Of a DNA stretch of 46,474 nucleotides, positions 34,713 to 43,565 are shown piece after piece (the first letter of the stretch is position 1; each line of letters opens with the position of its first letter). The notes under the pieces were generated by a model. The model did not search any database, had not been told where the DNA came from, and saw nothing but the letters and a program-made list of their open reading frames with translations. Both the position numbers and the translations under genes were made by a program. Origin of the DNA: Verrucomicrobiia bacterium (lineage in GTDB: Bacteria; Verrucomicrobiota; Verrucomicrobiia; Verrucomicrobiales; DEV007); NCBI GenBank assembly GCA_020439995.1, contig JAGROY010000321.1, forward strand, positions 1-46,474, read 5' to 3'.

Positions 34713-35540
34713 ATGACACATCGGCTTTTGATTCTATCGTTCTGCGCCCTTTGCAGCACAATGCTTAATACAGCAACGGCGGCTCCTGTCCGGAGCGGTG
34801 CGGTCGAGGCGGAATTGATTGCAGGTGCCGATGGGCTGGTGAGTGGTCACTCAGTGACCGTTGCCGTCCGACTCAAAACTGCTGATCATTGGCACGTCTA
34901 CTGGGAGAATCCAGGTGACAGCGGCACTCCAGTGAAGGTAACTTGGGAACTGCCCGATTCCGCGAAAGCTGGCGAGCTTCAGTTCCCTGCGCCAAAGGAA
35001 TATGAGATCGCGGGATTTGTCACGTATGGTCACGAAGGCGAAGTCTTCCTGCTTTCACAATTGAATCTTGCACCAAACGTCCCGGTCGGAACCATCGTTC
35101 CGGTCAAAGCCAAAGTATCCTGGCTTGCGTGTGATCCAAATCGCTGCGTTCCCGGCCGTGCTGAACTCAGCCTGAACCTGAAAGTCACGGCCACCGATCC
35201 CAAGCCCAATCGCTGGACTACGAAGATAAAGTTGGCTCAAGAAGGCCTGCCGATTGCCGTTCAGGGAACGGCGAAAGCATCGGCCGGCAAGGTAACTATC
35301 GAGGTACCTGCAAAGAATCTGCCTAAGATCGTCGGTGCGAGCAAGCCCGCCGGATTTTTCCCGGCCCAGTCGGGGCACTTCAAAATCGGAGCTCCCAAGC
35401 CAAGTGTCACTACCGATTCAACGGGCAACTTGAAGATCATTCTTCAAAAAGAAGCCGGCAACGACCTTCCAGACGAGATCCGTGGCGTCGTCACCTTCAC
35501 CAGTGGCCCTCCCTTTCTAGTCAAGGCACCTCATCCGTAG
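34713..35540 (+). CDS. Stand-alone DsbD alpha-domain-like protein
   Basis: A 275-residue exported protein. The signal peptide ends near NTATAA-PVRSG. The body resembles the N-terminal periplasmic domain of DsbD-type reductases (PF11412): ADHWHVYWENPGDSGTPVKV, EYEIAGFVTYGHEGEVFL, and a cysteine pair Cys140 and Cys145 in WLACDPNRCVPG. In full-length relatives a transmembrane beta domain and a thioredoxin-like gamma domain follow; here the protein stops, and the next 130 nt hold no such coding sequence. It could accept electrons from a separate membrane partner or be a remnant. ATG 34713 is chosen at the start of the signal peptide. Confidence 0.75.
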   Translation: MTHRLLILSFCALCSTMLNTATAAPVRSGAVEAELIAGADGLVSGHSVTVAVRLKTADHWHVYWENPGDSGTPVKVTWELPDSAKAGELQFPAPKEYEIAGFVTYGHEGEVFLLSQLNLAPNVPVGTIVPVKAKVSWLACDPNRCVPGRAELSLNLKVTATDPKPNRWTTKIKLAQEGLPIAVQGTAKASAGKVTIEVPAKNLPKIVGASKPAGFFPAQSGHFKIGAPKPSVTTDSTGNLKIILQKEAGNDLPDEIRGVVTFTSGPPFLVKAPHP

Positions 35541-35670
35541 CAGCCAGTGCTACTTCACTTTCTTCGACACTGCCCCTGATTGTCTACCGCAGACATCGAT
35601 AATGCTCGACGATTGTCGCTAAATACGCGACTACTACGGGACTATTTCGCCGCTCAAATTCCCGGACAGT

Positions 35671-36798
35671 ATGGAGATATTCATTCCGAAAGAAACCGTT
35701 CCCCACGAACGCCGCGCCGCACTGGTGCCAGACACAGCGAAGAAGCTTTGTGCACTGGGGTGCAAAGTGGTTGTCGAGTCGAATGCCGGTAATCATTCAG
35801 ATTTTGCCGACTCTGACTATGAAGCAGCGGGAGCGCAGATCACCACAGATCGCTCAGCGGGGCTGGCTTCTGCTGATCTAGTGGCCCGAGTGCGTAAACC
35901 GCCGGTGAGTGAAGTGGGATCGCAGAAAAAGGGCGCGATGCATATGAGTTTTCTGGATCCATTCAACGAGCCAGAGCTGATTGGCTCACTGGCAGCTGCA
36001 GGAGTCACCGCAGTGAGCCTGGAGATGATGCCTCGCACGACTCTTGCACAGAAGATGGACGCGATCAGCTCTCAAGCCAATCTGGCCGGCTACTCGGCAG
36101 TCATCGTTGCCTGTAGGAGGCTCTCAAAGATTTTCCCAATGATGATGACGCCCGCTGGAACACTTTCACCCGCCAAAGTTTTCGTCATCGGTGTCGGAGT
36201 GGCGGGCCTGCAGGCGATCGCTACCGCAAAGCGCCTGGGTGCCAGGGTGACGGCATTTGACACCCGTGCCGAAGCGCTGGAGCAGGCCGAATCGCTGGGA
36301 GCGAAGGCGCTCAGGATCGATCTCGGCGAAACTGGTGGCACAGATCAGGGCTACGCGAAAGAACTCACGCCGGAGCAACTGGAGAAGCAGCGGATCGAGC
36401 AGGCAAAGGTCTGTGCACAGTCGGACATTGTGATCACGACAGCAAAACTGTTCGGTCGCAAAGCACCCATTCTGATCACCAAAGATGTCGTCGCCAAAAT
36501 GACGCGAGGCAGCGTGATCGTTGACCTCGCTGCGGAAGGTGGGGGCAATGTCGAAGGCACGATCGTCCACGAAGAAGTGATCACTGAAAATGGTGTCCGC
36601 ATCGTTGGATTGGCACCGCTCGAGTGCGATGTGGCGCAACACGCAAGCCTCATGTTTTCATCCAATATCGTAAACTTCATAGAACACTTCTGGGATCCGG
36701 AGGCGAAGGAGATGAAGTTCGATTTGAGTGACGAAATTCTAAAGAGCTGTGTCATCACTCATGGTGGCGAAACGGTGCACGAACGCTTTAAGGCCTGA
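35671..36798 (+). CDS. pntA: NAD(P) transhydrogenase alpha subunit, soluble part (PntAA)
   Basis: A 375-residue NAD(H)-binding component (dI) of the proton-translocating transhydrogenase. It shares the alanine dehydrogenase fold: MEIFIPKETVPHERRAALVPD at the start, KKGAMHMSFLDPF, GYSAVIVACRRL, and the Rossmann motif VFVIGVGVAGLQAIATAKRLGA; the NAD-site loop is around VDLAAEGGGNVEGT. It lacks the membrane segments fused in E. coli PntA; these are a separate gene next door, as in Rhodospirillum rubrum. First gene of the pntA-pntAB-pntB operon, spaced 16 nt from the next. Confidence 0.95.
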   Translation: MEIFIPKETVPHERRAALVPDTAKKLCALGCKVVVESNAGNHSDFADSDYEAAGAQITTDRSAGLASADLVARVRKPPVSEVGSQKKGAMHMSFLDPFNEPELIGSLAAAGVTAVSLEMMPRTTLAQKMDAISSQANLAGYSAVIVACRRLSKIFPMMMTPAGTLSPAKVFVIGVGVAGLQAIATAKRLGARVTAFDTRAEALEQAESLGAKALRIDLGETGGTDQGYAKELTPEQLEKQRIEQAKVCAQSDIVITTAKLFGRKAPILITKDVVAKMTRGSVIVDLAAEGGGNVEGTIVHEEVITENGVRIVGLAPLECDVAQHASLMFSSNIVNFIEHFWDPEAKEMKFDLSDEILKSCVITHGGETVHERFKA

Positions 36799-36814
36799 AA
36801 TCACTGATCGTTTT

Positions 36815-37108
36815 ATGGAATTGATTCTTCTCATTTTCACCTTCGTCCTGGCAGCATTTCTGGGCTTTGAACTTATCGCCAAAGTCCCGTCACAGTTGCA
36901 CACTCCACTGATGTCTGGATCTAACGCGATTTCAGGAATCACCATGGTAGGAGCGATTCTCATCGCCGGACAGAGCAGCGGCTCACTGGCAGGCTGGCTA
37001 GGGTTCGCTGCACTGGTACTGGCCACGATCAACGTTGTCGGCGGATACATGGTCACCGACCGGATGCTGGGAATGTTCAAAGCCAGGAAAGACAACCAGC
37101 CCAAATAA
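36815..37108 (+). CDS. Transhydrogenase alpha subunit, membrane part (PntAB)
   Basis: A 97-residue integral membrane protein forming part of the proton channel (dII) of transhydrogenase. It has three or four hydrophobic helices: LILLIFTFVLAAFLGFELI, the conserved KVPSQLHTPLMSGSNAISGITMVGAI, and LAGWLGFAALVLATINVVGGYMVTDRML. ATG 36815 is chosen because family similarity starts there; a longer frame overlaps pntA. It lies between pntA and pntB, 9 nt before the latter. Confidence 0.92.
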   Translation: MELILLIFTFVLAAFLGFELIAKVPSQLHTPLMSGSNAISGITMVGAILIAGQSSGSLAGWLGFAALVLATINVVGGYMVTDRMLGMFKARKDNQPK

Positions 37109-37117
37109 CACCGCGCG

Positions 37118-38509
37118 ATGGAACAGATCATCAACATTTGCTATATCGTCGCATCGATCCTCTTCATTCTGGGGATCAAGATGCTGGGCTCCGCGGACAC
37201 CGCGCGCCGAGGAAACCGGCTGTCTTCACTGGGCATGCTCATCGCTGTGGTGGCGACACTACTGGCCAAGGGCATGGACTACACCTGGATCGTTGCAGGA
37301 ATTGTGGTCGGCACGGCGATCGGTGCGATCTGGGCAAAGCGTGTGCAAATGACCGGAATGCCTGAGCTGGTCGCCCTGTTCAACGGATTCGGAGGACTCG
37401 CCAGTCTTCTGGTCGGCTGGGCGGAATTCTCGCGCCTGGGGACAGCTGCGGACGGGGCTCCCCCCATCGAATTTACGATCGCCGTCATCGTGCTCACTAT
37501 CTTGATCGGCGGCATCACTTTCACTGGCAGCCTGATCGCCTACCTCAAGCTTTCCGGTAAGATGTCTGGAGGTCAGATCCAATTTGGCGGTCAGCACCTG
37601 ATCAATGCCTTCATCCTGCTCGCCGTCGTTGTCATGGGAGTCGTAGTGGCGGCGAATCCAGCTGTCGGGATGGCGAACACGCTTATGATTGCAGTGATCG
37701 TGCTGTCGCTTGTTCTCGGCGTGTTAGGAGTGATTCCGATCGGCGGTGGCGACATGCCCGTAGTCATTTCGTTCCTCAATAGTTGTTCGGGTTTGGCCGC
37801 AGCAGCCGCTGGTTTCGTCATTTTGAACAATGTGCTGATCGTCGCGGGCTGCCTCGTTGGTGCCAGTGGACTGATCCTCACGGTCATCATGTGCAAAGGA
37901 ATGAATCGGACTCTGGGCAATGTTCTCTTCTCAGGTTTCGGCGCCAGCGCGGGCAAAGGCAGCGGCACTGCAGTGGAAGGTGAAATGAAGGGTGTCAGCG
38001 TGGAAGACGCCTATTACGTCCTCGAAGCTGCCAGCAGCGTGGTGATCGTTCCGGGATACGGCATGGCAGTAGCGCAGGCGCAGCACGCGGTGAAGGAATT
38101 GGGCGCTGTGTTAGAGCGCAATGGCACCGAAGTCCGCTACGCAATCCACCCCGTGGCCGGACGCATGCCTGGCCACATGAACGTGCTCCTCGCAGAGGCC
38201 GACGTCCCCTACGAACAACTCTGCGAGATGGACGAGATCAATCCAACTCTTCCGGCGACCGACGTGGTCATTGTCATCGGTGCCAACGATGTCGTCAATC
38301 CGGCGGCAGGCGAAGATCCCTCCAGCCCGATCTACGGCATGCCCATTATCAACGCGCACGAGGCTCAGACCGTGTTCGCTCTTAAGCGTGGAAAAGGAAC
38401 CGGGTTCTCTGGTCTGGAGAACCAATTGTTCTTCCGCCCAAACTGCCGAATGATCTACGGCGATGCTAAATCCACGGTATCTCAGCTGGTGTCGCAGTTC
38501 GAAGATTGA
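37118..38509 (+). CDS. pntB: NAD(P) transhydrogenase beta subunit PntB
   Basis: A 463-residue protein with about eight membrane helices (dII) and a C-terminal NADP(H)-binding domain (dIII). Motifs include LVALFNGFGGLASLLVG, TFTGSLIAYLKLSGKM, VVIVPGYGMAVAQAQHAVKELG (NADP site), IHPVAGRMPGHMNVLLAEADVPY, and IGANDVVNPAAGEDPSSPIYGMPI. The enzyme uses the proton gradient to make NADPH from NADH. Last of the three pnt genes; its 3' end overlaps an FGGY kinase on the opposite strand by 28 nt, and no terminator is visible between them. Confidence 0.96.
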   Translation: MEQIINICYIVASILFILGIKMLGSADTARRGNRLSSLGMLIAVVATLLAKGMDYTWIVAGIVVGTAIGAIWAKRVQMTGMPELVALFNGFGGLASLLVGWAEFSRLGTAADGAPPIEFTIAVIVLTILIGGITFTGSLIAYLKLSGKMSGGQIQFGGQHLINAFILLAVVVMGVVVAANPAVGMANTLMIAVIVLSLVLGVLGVIPIGGGDMPVVISFLNSCSGLAAAAAGFVILNNVLIVAGCLVGASGLILTVIMCKGMNRTLGNVLFSGFGASAGKGSGTAVEGEMKGVSVEDAYYVLEAASSVVIVPGYGMAVAQAQHAVKELGAVLERNGTEVRYAIHPVAGRMPGHMNVLLAEADVPYEQLCEMDEINPTLPATDVVIVIGANDVVNPAAGEDPSSPIYGMPIINAHEAQTVFALKRGKGTGFSGLENQLFFRPNCRMIYGDAKSTVSQLVSQFED

Positions 38510-39915
38510 CGGATTTGATCTCTCACTGCCGTCCCAGACAAATCGAACGCTGTAGCGACCTCGCTCCTTGCTTCATTTATTCCCGCCGCCTTACCACTCG
38601 CCCTCAGCGCGAGAATCAGCAAGCCTAACATTGTATCATCTTTCGTGGGGCTCAATCGACTGGGCAGCCCGAATTCATTCTCGACCATGCTTCTCAAAGA
38701 GGGCACTTTGTTTGCGATGCCGCCGGAAAACACCAGTCGACTCCAGTTCTTGGAAGGCGTGGGCAAACCTAGTGCGTAACGGTGATAGTCGCTGGCCATA
38801 CCCGCGAATGCTGCGCGGAACAGATGCCCCACAGTGAAGTTTTTCTCCCGAATGCATCTAACCGTACCACCTCGCGAGTTCCTGCCATTGTCGAAAAACG
38901 ATAGCTCAACCTCCAGATCGGTCAGGGGCGTTTCGTCGACAGCCTTTTGCACCAGGCTCCATGGATCAGCCAGTGGAGTGCCTGCTAGTCCGGGCAGCTC
39001 AGTCAGCAGCCCCATGAGGACATTCAGCGCACGCCCCGCCGGAATGTGCGTCGCCGCGTGGAGGAATTGCCCAGCAAAGAACGGTCGCACCTGGTGGCTG
39101 AGGTCGCTACCTCCTTCAAAATCGCGCGACACGACACTGACCTGTGAGCCGGTCGAAATGTTGACTGACAGCTCCCCTTCACAAATCAAGCTCCCGAACA
39201 ACGCGCACTGGTGATCCCCTACCGGGGCCGGACAGTTCAGCACTCTGCCCCGATGGGAAATCTGGTAGCAAGTCTGCAAAGCCCCGTCGGCGGAAAGCAC
39301 TCTGGGAAACGTGAAGCGTTCGAGCCCTGCTGCGGCGAGAGCCTCATCCGACCATGTACCCTCCCTAACATTGAATAAACCGTAAGCGGCGGCATTGGTT
39401 GGATCGACCACTGCTGGCTGACCGGAAAACTGTGACAACACGTAGTCCGGAAGCGAGACGACGTGAAGGCTCTTCCCTGAGGGAAGTGGGCCTTCGGCAC
39501 TCAGGCACGTCAGTGTGGTGATCGGAACTCCGGGGCGCAGTTCATTGCCCAAATCTGCGAGAAGCGGCGGCGACAGGCGTTCGCGCAACCATCGAACATA
39601 AGGAGCACCACGTTGGTCCTGCCATGTGATGGCATTGCTGTGCGCTACGCCATCGTCATCCACCAGCACCATCCCGTGCATCTGCGTGCACATTACAAGC
39701 CCCTCCGCGTCCGGTGCAGCTTCCAAAAGCTGATCCAGCAGCGAGGCTACAGAGTTACACAATGCGCCAGCGGATAACTCGTAATGACTGGGCGGAGAGC
39801 CAGGCAGACGTTCCGGAGTCGTCACCTTCAAAACAGACTCGTACCGGCAACTATCCAAGTGGAGGACAGCACCTTTGACAAACGAGCTGCCCAAGTCTAT
39901 GGCCAGATAATTCAT
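38482..39915 (-). CDS. FGGY-family sugar kinase, sedoheptulokinase-like
   Basis: A 477-residue carbohydrate kinase with the actin-like ATPase fold. It starts YLAIDLGSSFVKGAVL (phosphate 1), then CTQMHGMVLVDDDGVAHSNAITWQDQRG, VVSLPDYVLSQFSG, PAPVGDHQCALFGSL, NISTGSQVSVV and the adenosine motif LVFSGGIANKVPSL. The MHG and ITWQDQR segments and DHQCALFG remind me of sedoheptulokinases more than xylulokinases, but the substrate is not certain. It could feed the pentose phosphate pathway, which would fit araD in the same window. It is convergent with pntB and overlaps it by 28 nt. Confidence 0.85.
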   Translation of the reverse strand: MNYLAIDLGSSFVKGAVLHLDSCRYESVLKVTTPERLPGSPPSHYELSAGALCNSVASLLDQLLEAAPDAEGLVMCTQMHGMVLVDDDGVAHSNAITWQDQRGAPYVRWLRERLSPPLLADLGNELRPGVPITTLTCLSAEGPLPSGKSLHVVSLPDYVLSQFSGQPAVVDPTNAAAYGLFNVREGTWSDEALAAAGLERFTFPRVLSADGALQTCYQISHRGRVLNCPAPVGDHQCALFGSLICEGELSVNISTGSQVSVVSRDFEGGSDLSHQVRPFFAGQFLHAATHIPAGRALNVLMGLLTELPGLAGTPLADPWSLVQKAVDETPLTDLEVELSFFDNGRNSRGGTVRCIREKNFTVGHLFRAAFAGMASDYHRYALGLPTPSKNWSRLVFSGGIANKVPSLRSMVENEFGLPSRLSPTKDDTMLGLLILALRASGKAAGINEARSEVATAFDLSGTAVRDQIRQSSNCDTS

Positions 39916-40107
39916 GGGGAATCACATTCGCCAGCGCGATCATATCCGCAACTCATCTTTGAATCACTTACACTGGAAACGCCGATTCGAAATCTCGTTT
40001 CTCAACTGCTGCCACAGTTGCACCGATCCTCGGATGCCCGTATATTCAGGACTCCGTGAGTAACCAGGCAAGTGTGCCGTGATGTTTGACGCGGGCACCT
40101 ATTTGCC

Positions 40108-41370
40108 ATGTTTTCCCTCTCAATTCTCGAATACCAAAACTATCCGTTGCTCTTCGTGTGCATCGCGATCATCGCGTTCGCCATGGGAGCGTCAATCGGT
40201 TCGTTTCTCAATGTGGTGATTTACAGAGTTCCGTTAGGGGTTTCGGTCAATGAGCCGCGGAGATCCTTCTGCCCGACCTGTAAATATCAGATACCATGGT
40301 ACTGCAATCTCCCGCTGATCAGCTGGCTGTCGCTGCGTGGAAAATGCGCCAACTGCAAAGCGGAAATATCGCCACGCTATATCATCGTCGAGTTCATCAC
40401 CGGCCTGGTCTTCTTCCTGGCTGTGCTGAAGTTCCCGTTCCCGGTGGTCGTGGCGTACTGGGTGATGCTCAGCCTTTTCATTGCGACGATTTACATCGAC
40501 ATCGACCATTACATTATCCCCAACCAGATAACGCTCGGTGGCATGTGTGCAGCATTCGTCTTCGCGGGCCTCTTCCCTGCGATGTTTTACGATAGTGCGA
40601 AGATCGCAGAGCTGGGACCGGCAATGAGCCGGGTTTGGAGCGTCGGTCAGTCACTGCTCGGGGCAGTGGCCGGCTACGGGTTACTTTGGATCGTAGTGGA
40701 ACTGGGCAAGCTCGCCTTTGGAAAAAAGAAAGAGGTGTTCGCCAAGCCAGTCGCCTTCAAGATCCACGAAGTCAGCTATGAGACCGGAGAATGTGAGCCT
40801 GTTCTCTTCTACGAAAATGACGAGGAACCTGCCACAGCAGCAGCCGAGCAGGAACAACCGGCCGAAGGTGGTGATACTCCCGGCTGGGAAAAGCAGCCGT
40901 GGAGCGACATGTTCTACCGCTCCACGGACAAGCTGATCATGACGTGCGACAACATAAAGATCGATGACAAGGATTACTCCAACGTGGAGCTGATACTTTT
41001 CGAGACACGACTCGAAGTGCGGGACGGAGCGGATTCATCCAAAGTGATCAGCACATCAGCATTGGAGGAACTCCAGCACATCGAAGGCTCCTGCACTCAA
41101 GTCGTCATTCCCCGTGAAGCCATGGGAATGGGCGATGTCAAATTTATGGCAATGTCAGGGGCATTTTTGGGGGCCGGTTCGACGCTCTTTACGCTCGTGA
41201 GCGCATCGATCCTTGGTAGCGTTGTCGCGCTCACAATGGCAGTGCTCGGTAAACGAGAATGGGCCGCGCGCTTGCCATTTGGTCCCTACCTCGTATTCGG
41301 CTCCACACTCTGGCTCTTCTACGGGAAGGAACTCGTTAAGTGGTACTGGGCAATTGCTGGCGGAGAATAG
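40108..41370 (+). CDS. Prepilin peptidase (A24) with a large cytoplasmic insert
   Basis: A 420-residue aspartyl protease and N-methylase that processes type IV prepilins. The N-terminal part has ASIGSFLNVVIYRVP and a zinc site with Cys55, Cys58, Cys80 and Cys83. The catalytic aspartates are Asp131/Asp133 in YIDIDHYIIPN and Asp343 in GMGDVKF. Between the two aspartate sites about 130 extra residues (roughly 206-335) are inserted: a basic KKKEVFAKP start, an acidic Ala/Glu-rich linker, and a folded-looking part rich in beta strands. Usual enzymes have about 230-290 residues. It serves the pili retracted by the PilT pair at 30046-32287. Confidence 0.9.
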   Translation: MFSLSILEYQNYPLLFVCIAIIAFAMGASIGSFLNVVIYRVPLGVSVNEPRRSFCPTCKYQIPWYCNLPLISWLSLRGKCANCKAEISPRYIIVEFITGLVFFLAVLKFPFPVVVAYWVMLSLFIATIYIDIDHYIIPNQITLGGMCAAFVFAGLFPAMFYDSAKIAELGPAMSRVWSVGQSLLGAVAGYGLLWIVVELGKLAFGKKKEVFAKPVAFKIHEVSYETGECEPVLFYENDEEPATAAAEQEQPAEGGDTPGWEKQPWSDMFYRSTDKLIMTCDNIKIDDKDYSNVELILFETRLEVRDGADSSKVISTSALEELQHIEGSCTQVVIPREAMGMGDVKFMAMSGAFLGAGSTLFTLVSASILGSVVALTMAVLGKREWAARLPFGPYLVFGSTLWLFYGKELVKWYWAIAGGE

Positions 41371-41406
41371 AATGAGGCCCGATAAACCGATCCTACCCTA
41401 GGAACA

Positions 41407-41736
41407 TTGGAACCACTCGCTCCCGGACAATTCTTTGCATGGATGGCCATCCCGATGATCGCCTTCATCTCCTCCATGTGCCTCGTCGGAATCAAACACG
41501 CTGAAACATTTTTCCGCCCACTGTGGCTCACGATTTTTGTGGCAGACCTCATCGGCACCACCCTGCTCGTCCTTGGTGCCATTGAGATTAATTTCCCCGG
41601 AGCCATTTCAAGGGAAATCCCTTTCGTCCCGGCTGGCTACTGGAAATTCATCGGCATCACTTTTTTCCTGTTCCCGATCAGTCTCATCGTCACGATTTTG
41701 CGATTTCCGTTCAGGCTGGTGAAATGGCGGGGGTAA
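41407..41736 (+). CDS. Small membrane protein, unknown
   Basis: A 109-residue protein with three hydrophobic helices (about 10-28, 38-58 and 80-100) and a basic C-terminus (RFPFRLVKWRG), so an integral inner-membrane protein with its tail in the cytoplasm. It begins at TTG 41407 with AGGAA just upstream, or at the internal ATG 41443. I do not recognise a family. It follows the prepilin peptidase by 36 nt and may be co-transcribed, though nothing else ties it to pili. Two palindromes follow its stop. Confidence 0.6.
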   Translation: MEPLAPGQFFAWMAIPMIAFISSMCLVGIKHAETFFRPLWLTIFVADLIGTTLLVLGAIEINFPGAISREIPFVPAGYWKFIGITFFLFPISLIVTILRFPFRLVKWRG

Positions 41737-41769
41737 GGGAATTGCGGAAACACTGGCGCTTTGAGTAGA

Positions 41770-41833
41770 ACGGAATGGTATTCCGTCAGCGGAGCCCGGG
41801 CAACGAAGAGAGGACGGACTGCCACTCCGTCCT
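41770..41833. repeat. Pair of REP-like palindromes
   Basis: Two hairpins stand 24 nt apart between genes: ACGGAATGGTATTCCGT (41770-41786) and AGGACGGA-ctgccac-TCCGTCCT (41811-41833). Both share the 17-nt frame ACGGA-N-TG-NN-A-N-TCCGT. This looks like one repeated extragenic palindrome family in two copies. They may also act as terminators or mRNA 3' stabilisers for the membrane-protein gene upstream. Confidence 0.6.
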
Positions 41834-41905
41834 ACGCCGTGCCCACCCAAAATACGCGGTAGAACTTGCAATTTGTCGGTTCGTTCGGGATTCTTAACCA
41901 CCGTT

Positions 41906-43321
41906 ATGACAAGTCCCTTCAACCGCCGCAGTTTCCTTCGGAATTCCACACTTGGGATTGGCTCTCTCGCTCTGACACGCCAGTTGATGGCGGATGGTGC
42001 CCTCTCCTCACAACCGACTGGAGCGGGCGTTTCGAAGGGCGCGATCAAGCTGCACCACGCGCCAACGGCAAAGCGAGTGATCTTCCTGTGCATGGCTGGC
42101 GGGCCATCGCATCTGGAAACTTACGACTACAAGCAGAAGCTGGCTGACATGGACGGCCAGCCAATGCCTGATTCGTTCACCAAAGGCCAGCCCATCGCGC
42201 AGCTGCAGGGCCAAAAGCTAAAATGCCTGGGGCCTCAGCATGGCTTCAAGCGCTACGGGCAATCCGGCCAGCATTTCAGCGAGATTCTTCCTAACATCGG
42301 CAAAATCGCTGACGACATCGCGATCATTCGCTCGATGACGACAATGCAGATCAACCACGATCCTGCGCACACGTTCATGAACACGGGCACCCAGATTTCC
42401 GGTCGCCCTTGCATGGGATCATGGGTGCAGTACGGACTTGGCAGCGAGAGCGAAGACCTGCCCGGGTTCGTTGTTCTTACGTCCTCCGGCGGCGGTCAGG
42501 ATCAACCGATTGCCTCCCGGCACTGGCACAGCGGCTTTCTCCCGAGCAAATTTCAGGGAGTCCACTTTCATTCAAAGGGTGATCCCGTGCTCTACGTTGG
42601 CAGTCCCGGCGGCGTCACACGGAAAGATCAGCGCTCCGTAGTCGATGCGGTGAATGCGCTCAATCGGGAACGGTTCGAAATGGTTGACGATCCCGAGATC
42701 GCCACTCGCATCTCCCAGTACGAGATGGCATTTCAGATGCAGGCATCTGTCCCGGAGCTGATGGATCTTTCTGATGAACCTGCGGACATGCTCGAACTGT
42801 ACGGAGCCAAACCCGGGGACGGCACCTTTGCCAGCAATTGCCTGCTGGCGCGGAGACTTGCCGAGCGCGGCACCCGCTTCATCCACCTTTATCACCGCGG
42901 TTGGGATCACCACGGAGGCATTAAGGATGCGATCAAGACCACCGCTGGCTACGTGGACAAAGCAACCTACGCCCTGATCACCGACCTCAAACAGCGCGAC
43001 ATGTTGAAAGATACGCTGGTGGTATGGGGCGGTGAATTCGGCCGCACACCGATGGCCCAGGGCAATGGCCGAGATCACCACATCAAGGGATTCTCAATCT
43101 GGATGGCGGGCGGCGGCATCAAGGGAGGCATCAGCCACGGTGCGACCGATGAGCTTGGCTACAACGCAGTCGAGGAGGTGGTCAGCGTGCATGATTTCCA
43201 CGCCACACTTCTTCATCTTCTTGGGATCCAGCACGATCGATTCACCTACAAATATCAGGGCCTTGATTTCAAACTCACCGGCGTCGAACCATCACGAGTT
43301 GTAAAGGAGATTCTGGCGTAG
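41906..43321 (+). CDS. Tat-exported DUF1501 protein
   Basis: A 471-residue protein of the DUF1501 family (alkaline-phosphatase/sulfatase fold), very abundant in Planctomycetes and Verrucomicrobiota. A twin-arginine signal is present (NRRSFLRNSTLGIGSLAL). Family landmarks are VIFLCMAGGPSHLETYDYK, IAIIRSMTTMQINHDPAHTFMNTG, TRFIHLYHRGWDHHGGIKD, LVVWGGEFGRTPMAQGNGRDHH, and VHDFHATLLHLLGI. Histidines and aspartates typical of the metal site are present. Members usually pair with a DUF1549/DUF1553 cytochrome-like gene; none is adjacent here. The biochemical role is unknown. ATG 41906 is chosen at the start of the Tat signal. Confidence 0.92.
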   Translation: MTSPFNRRSFLRNSTLGIGSLALTRQLMADGALSSQPTGAGVSKGAIKLHHAPTAKRVIFLCMAGGPSHLETYDYKQKLADMDGQPMPDSFTKGQPIAQLQGQKLKCLGPQHGFKRYGQSGQHFSEILPNIGKIADDIAIIRSMTTMQINHDPAHTFMNTGTQISGRPCMGSWVQYGLGSESEDLPGFVVLTSSGGGQDQPIASRHWHSGFLPSKFQGVHFHSKGDPVLYVGSPGGVTRKDQRSVVDAVNALNRERFEMVDDPEIATRISQYEMAFQMQASVPELMDLSDEPADMLELYGAKPGDGTFASNCLLARRLAERGTRFIHLYHRGWDHHGGIKDAIKTTAGYVDKATYALITDLKQRDMLKDTLVVWGGEFGRTPMAQGNGRDHHIKGFSIWMAGGGIKGGISHGATDELGYNAVEEVVSVHDFHATLLHLLGIQHDRFTYKYQGLDFKLTGVEPSRVVKEILA

Positions 43322-43363
43322 GTGGACAACATACGAGGAGAGGTGCCCCCTCGACAGCAGCTT

Positions 43364-43402
43364 CATCTGTGTCCATCTGTGGATATCCATTCCTCATCTG
43401 TG
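43364..43402. repeat. Triple CATCTGTG intergenic repeat
   Basis: CATCTGTG occurs at 43364-43371, 43374-43381 and 43395-43402, with a ggatatcc palindrome between the second and third. From memory, this phrase recurs between genes in Verrucomicrobiota and related genomes. It accounts for spurious open frames on both strands here. The rest of 43322-43565 holds no recognisable gene. Confidence 0.5.
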
Positions 43403-43565
43403 TCGAATTGAATTTGAATGGGTATCCTTCCTCTGCCGTCCATTCATTCTCCGCGTCAATAGTCCCTTCCAACTTCTCCCCATCCCGCCCCCGAATCACC
43501 TCCAACATCTTTCCAATCCCATCCCGCTTGCCGCCTCGCCCGGTCTTTTCTAATCTCTCCGCCTG

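Noticed and set aside
39916..40107. Possible small RNA or promoter block upstream of the prepilin peptidase
   Set aside because: Only a short caact/agttg-type hairpin is visible, with no terminator or clear promoter; not enough to support a feature.
43275..43508. 77-residue minus-strand open frame with MRNGYPQMDTDEAA
   Set aside because: It is produced by the CATCTGTG repeat read in reverse and by the tail of the DUF1501 gene; not a real protein.
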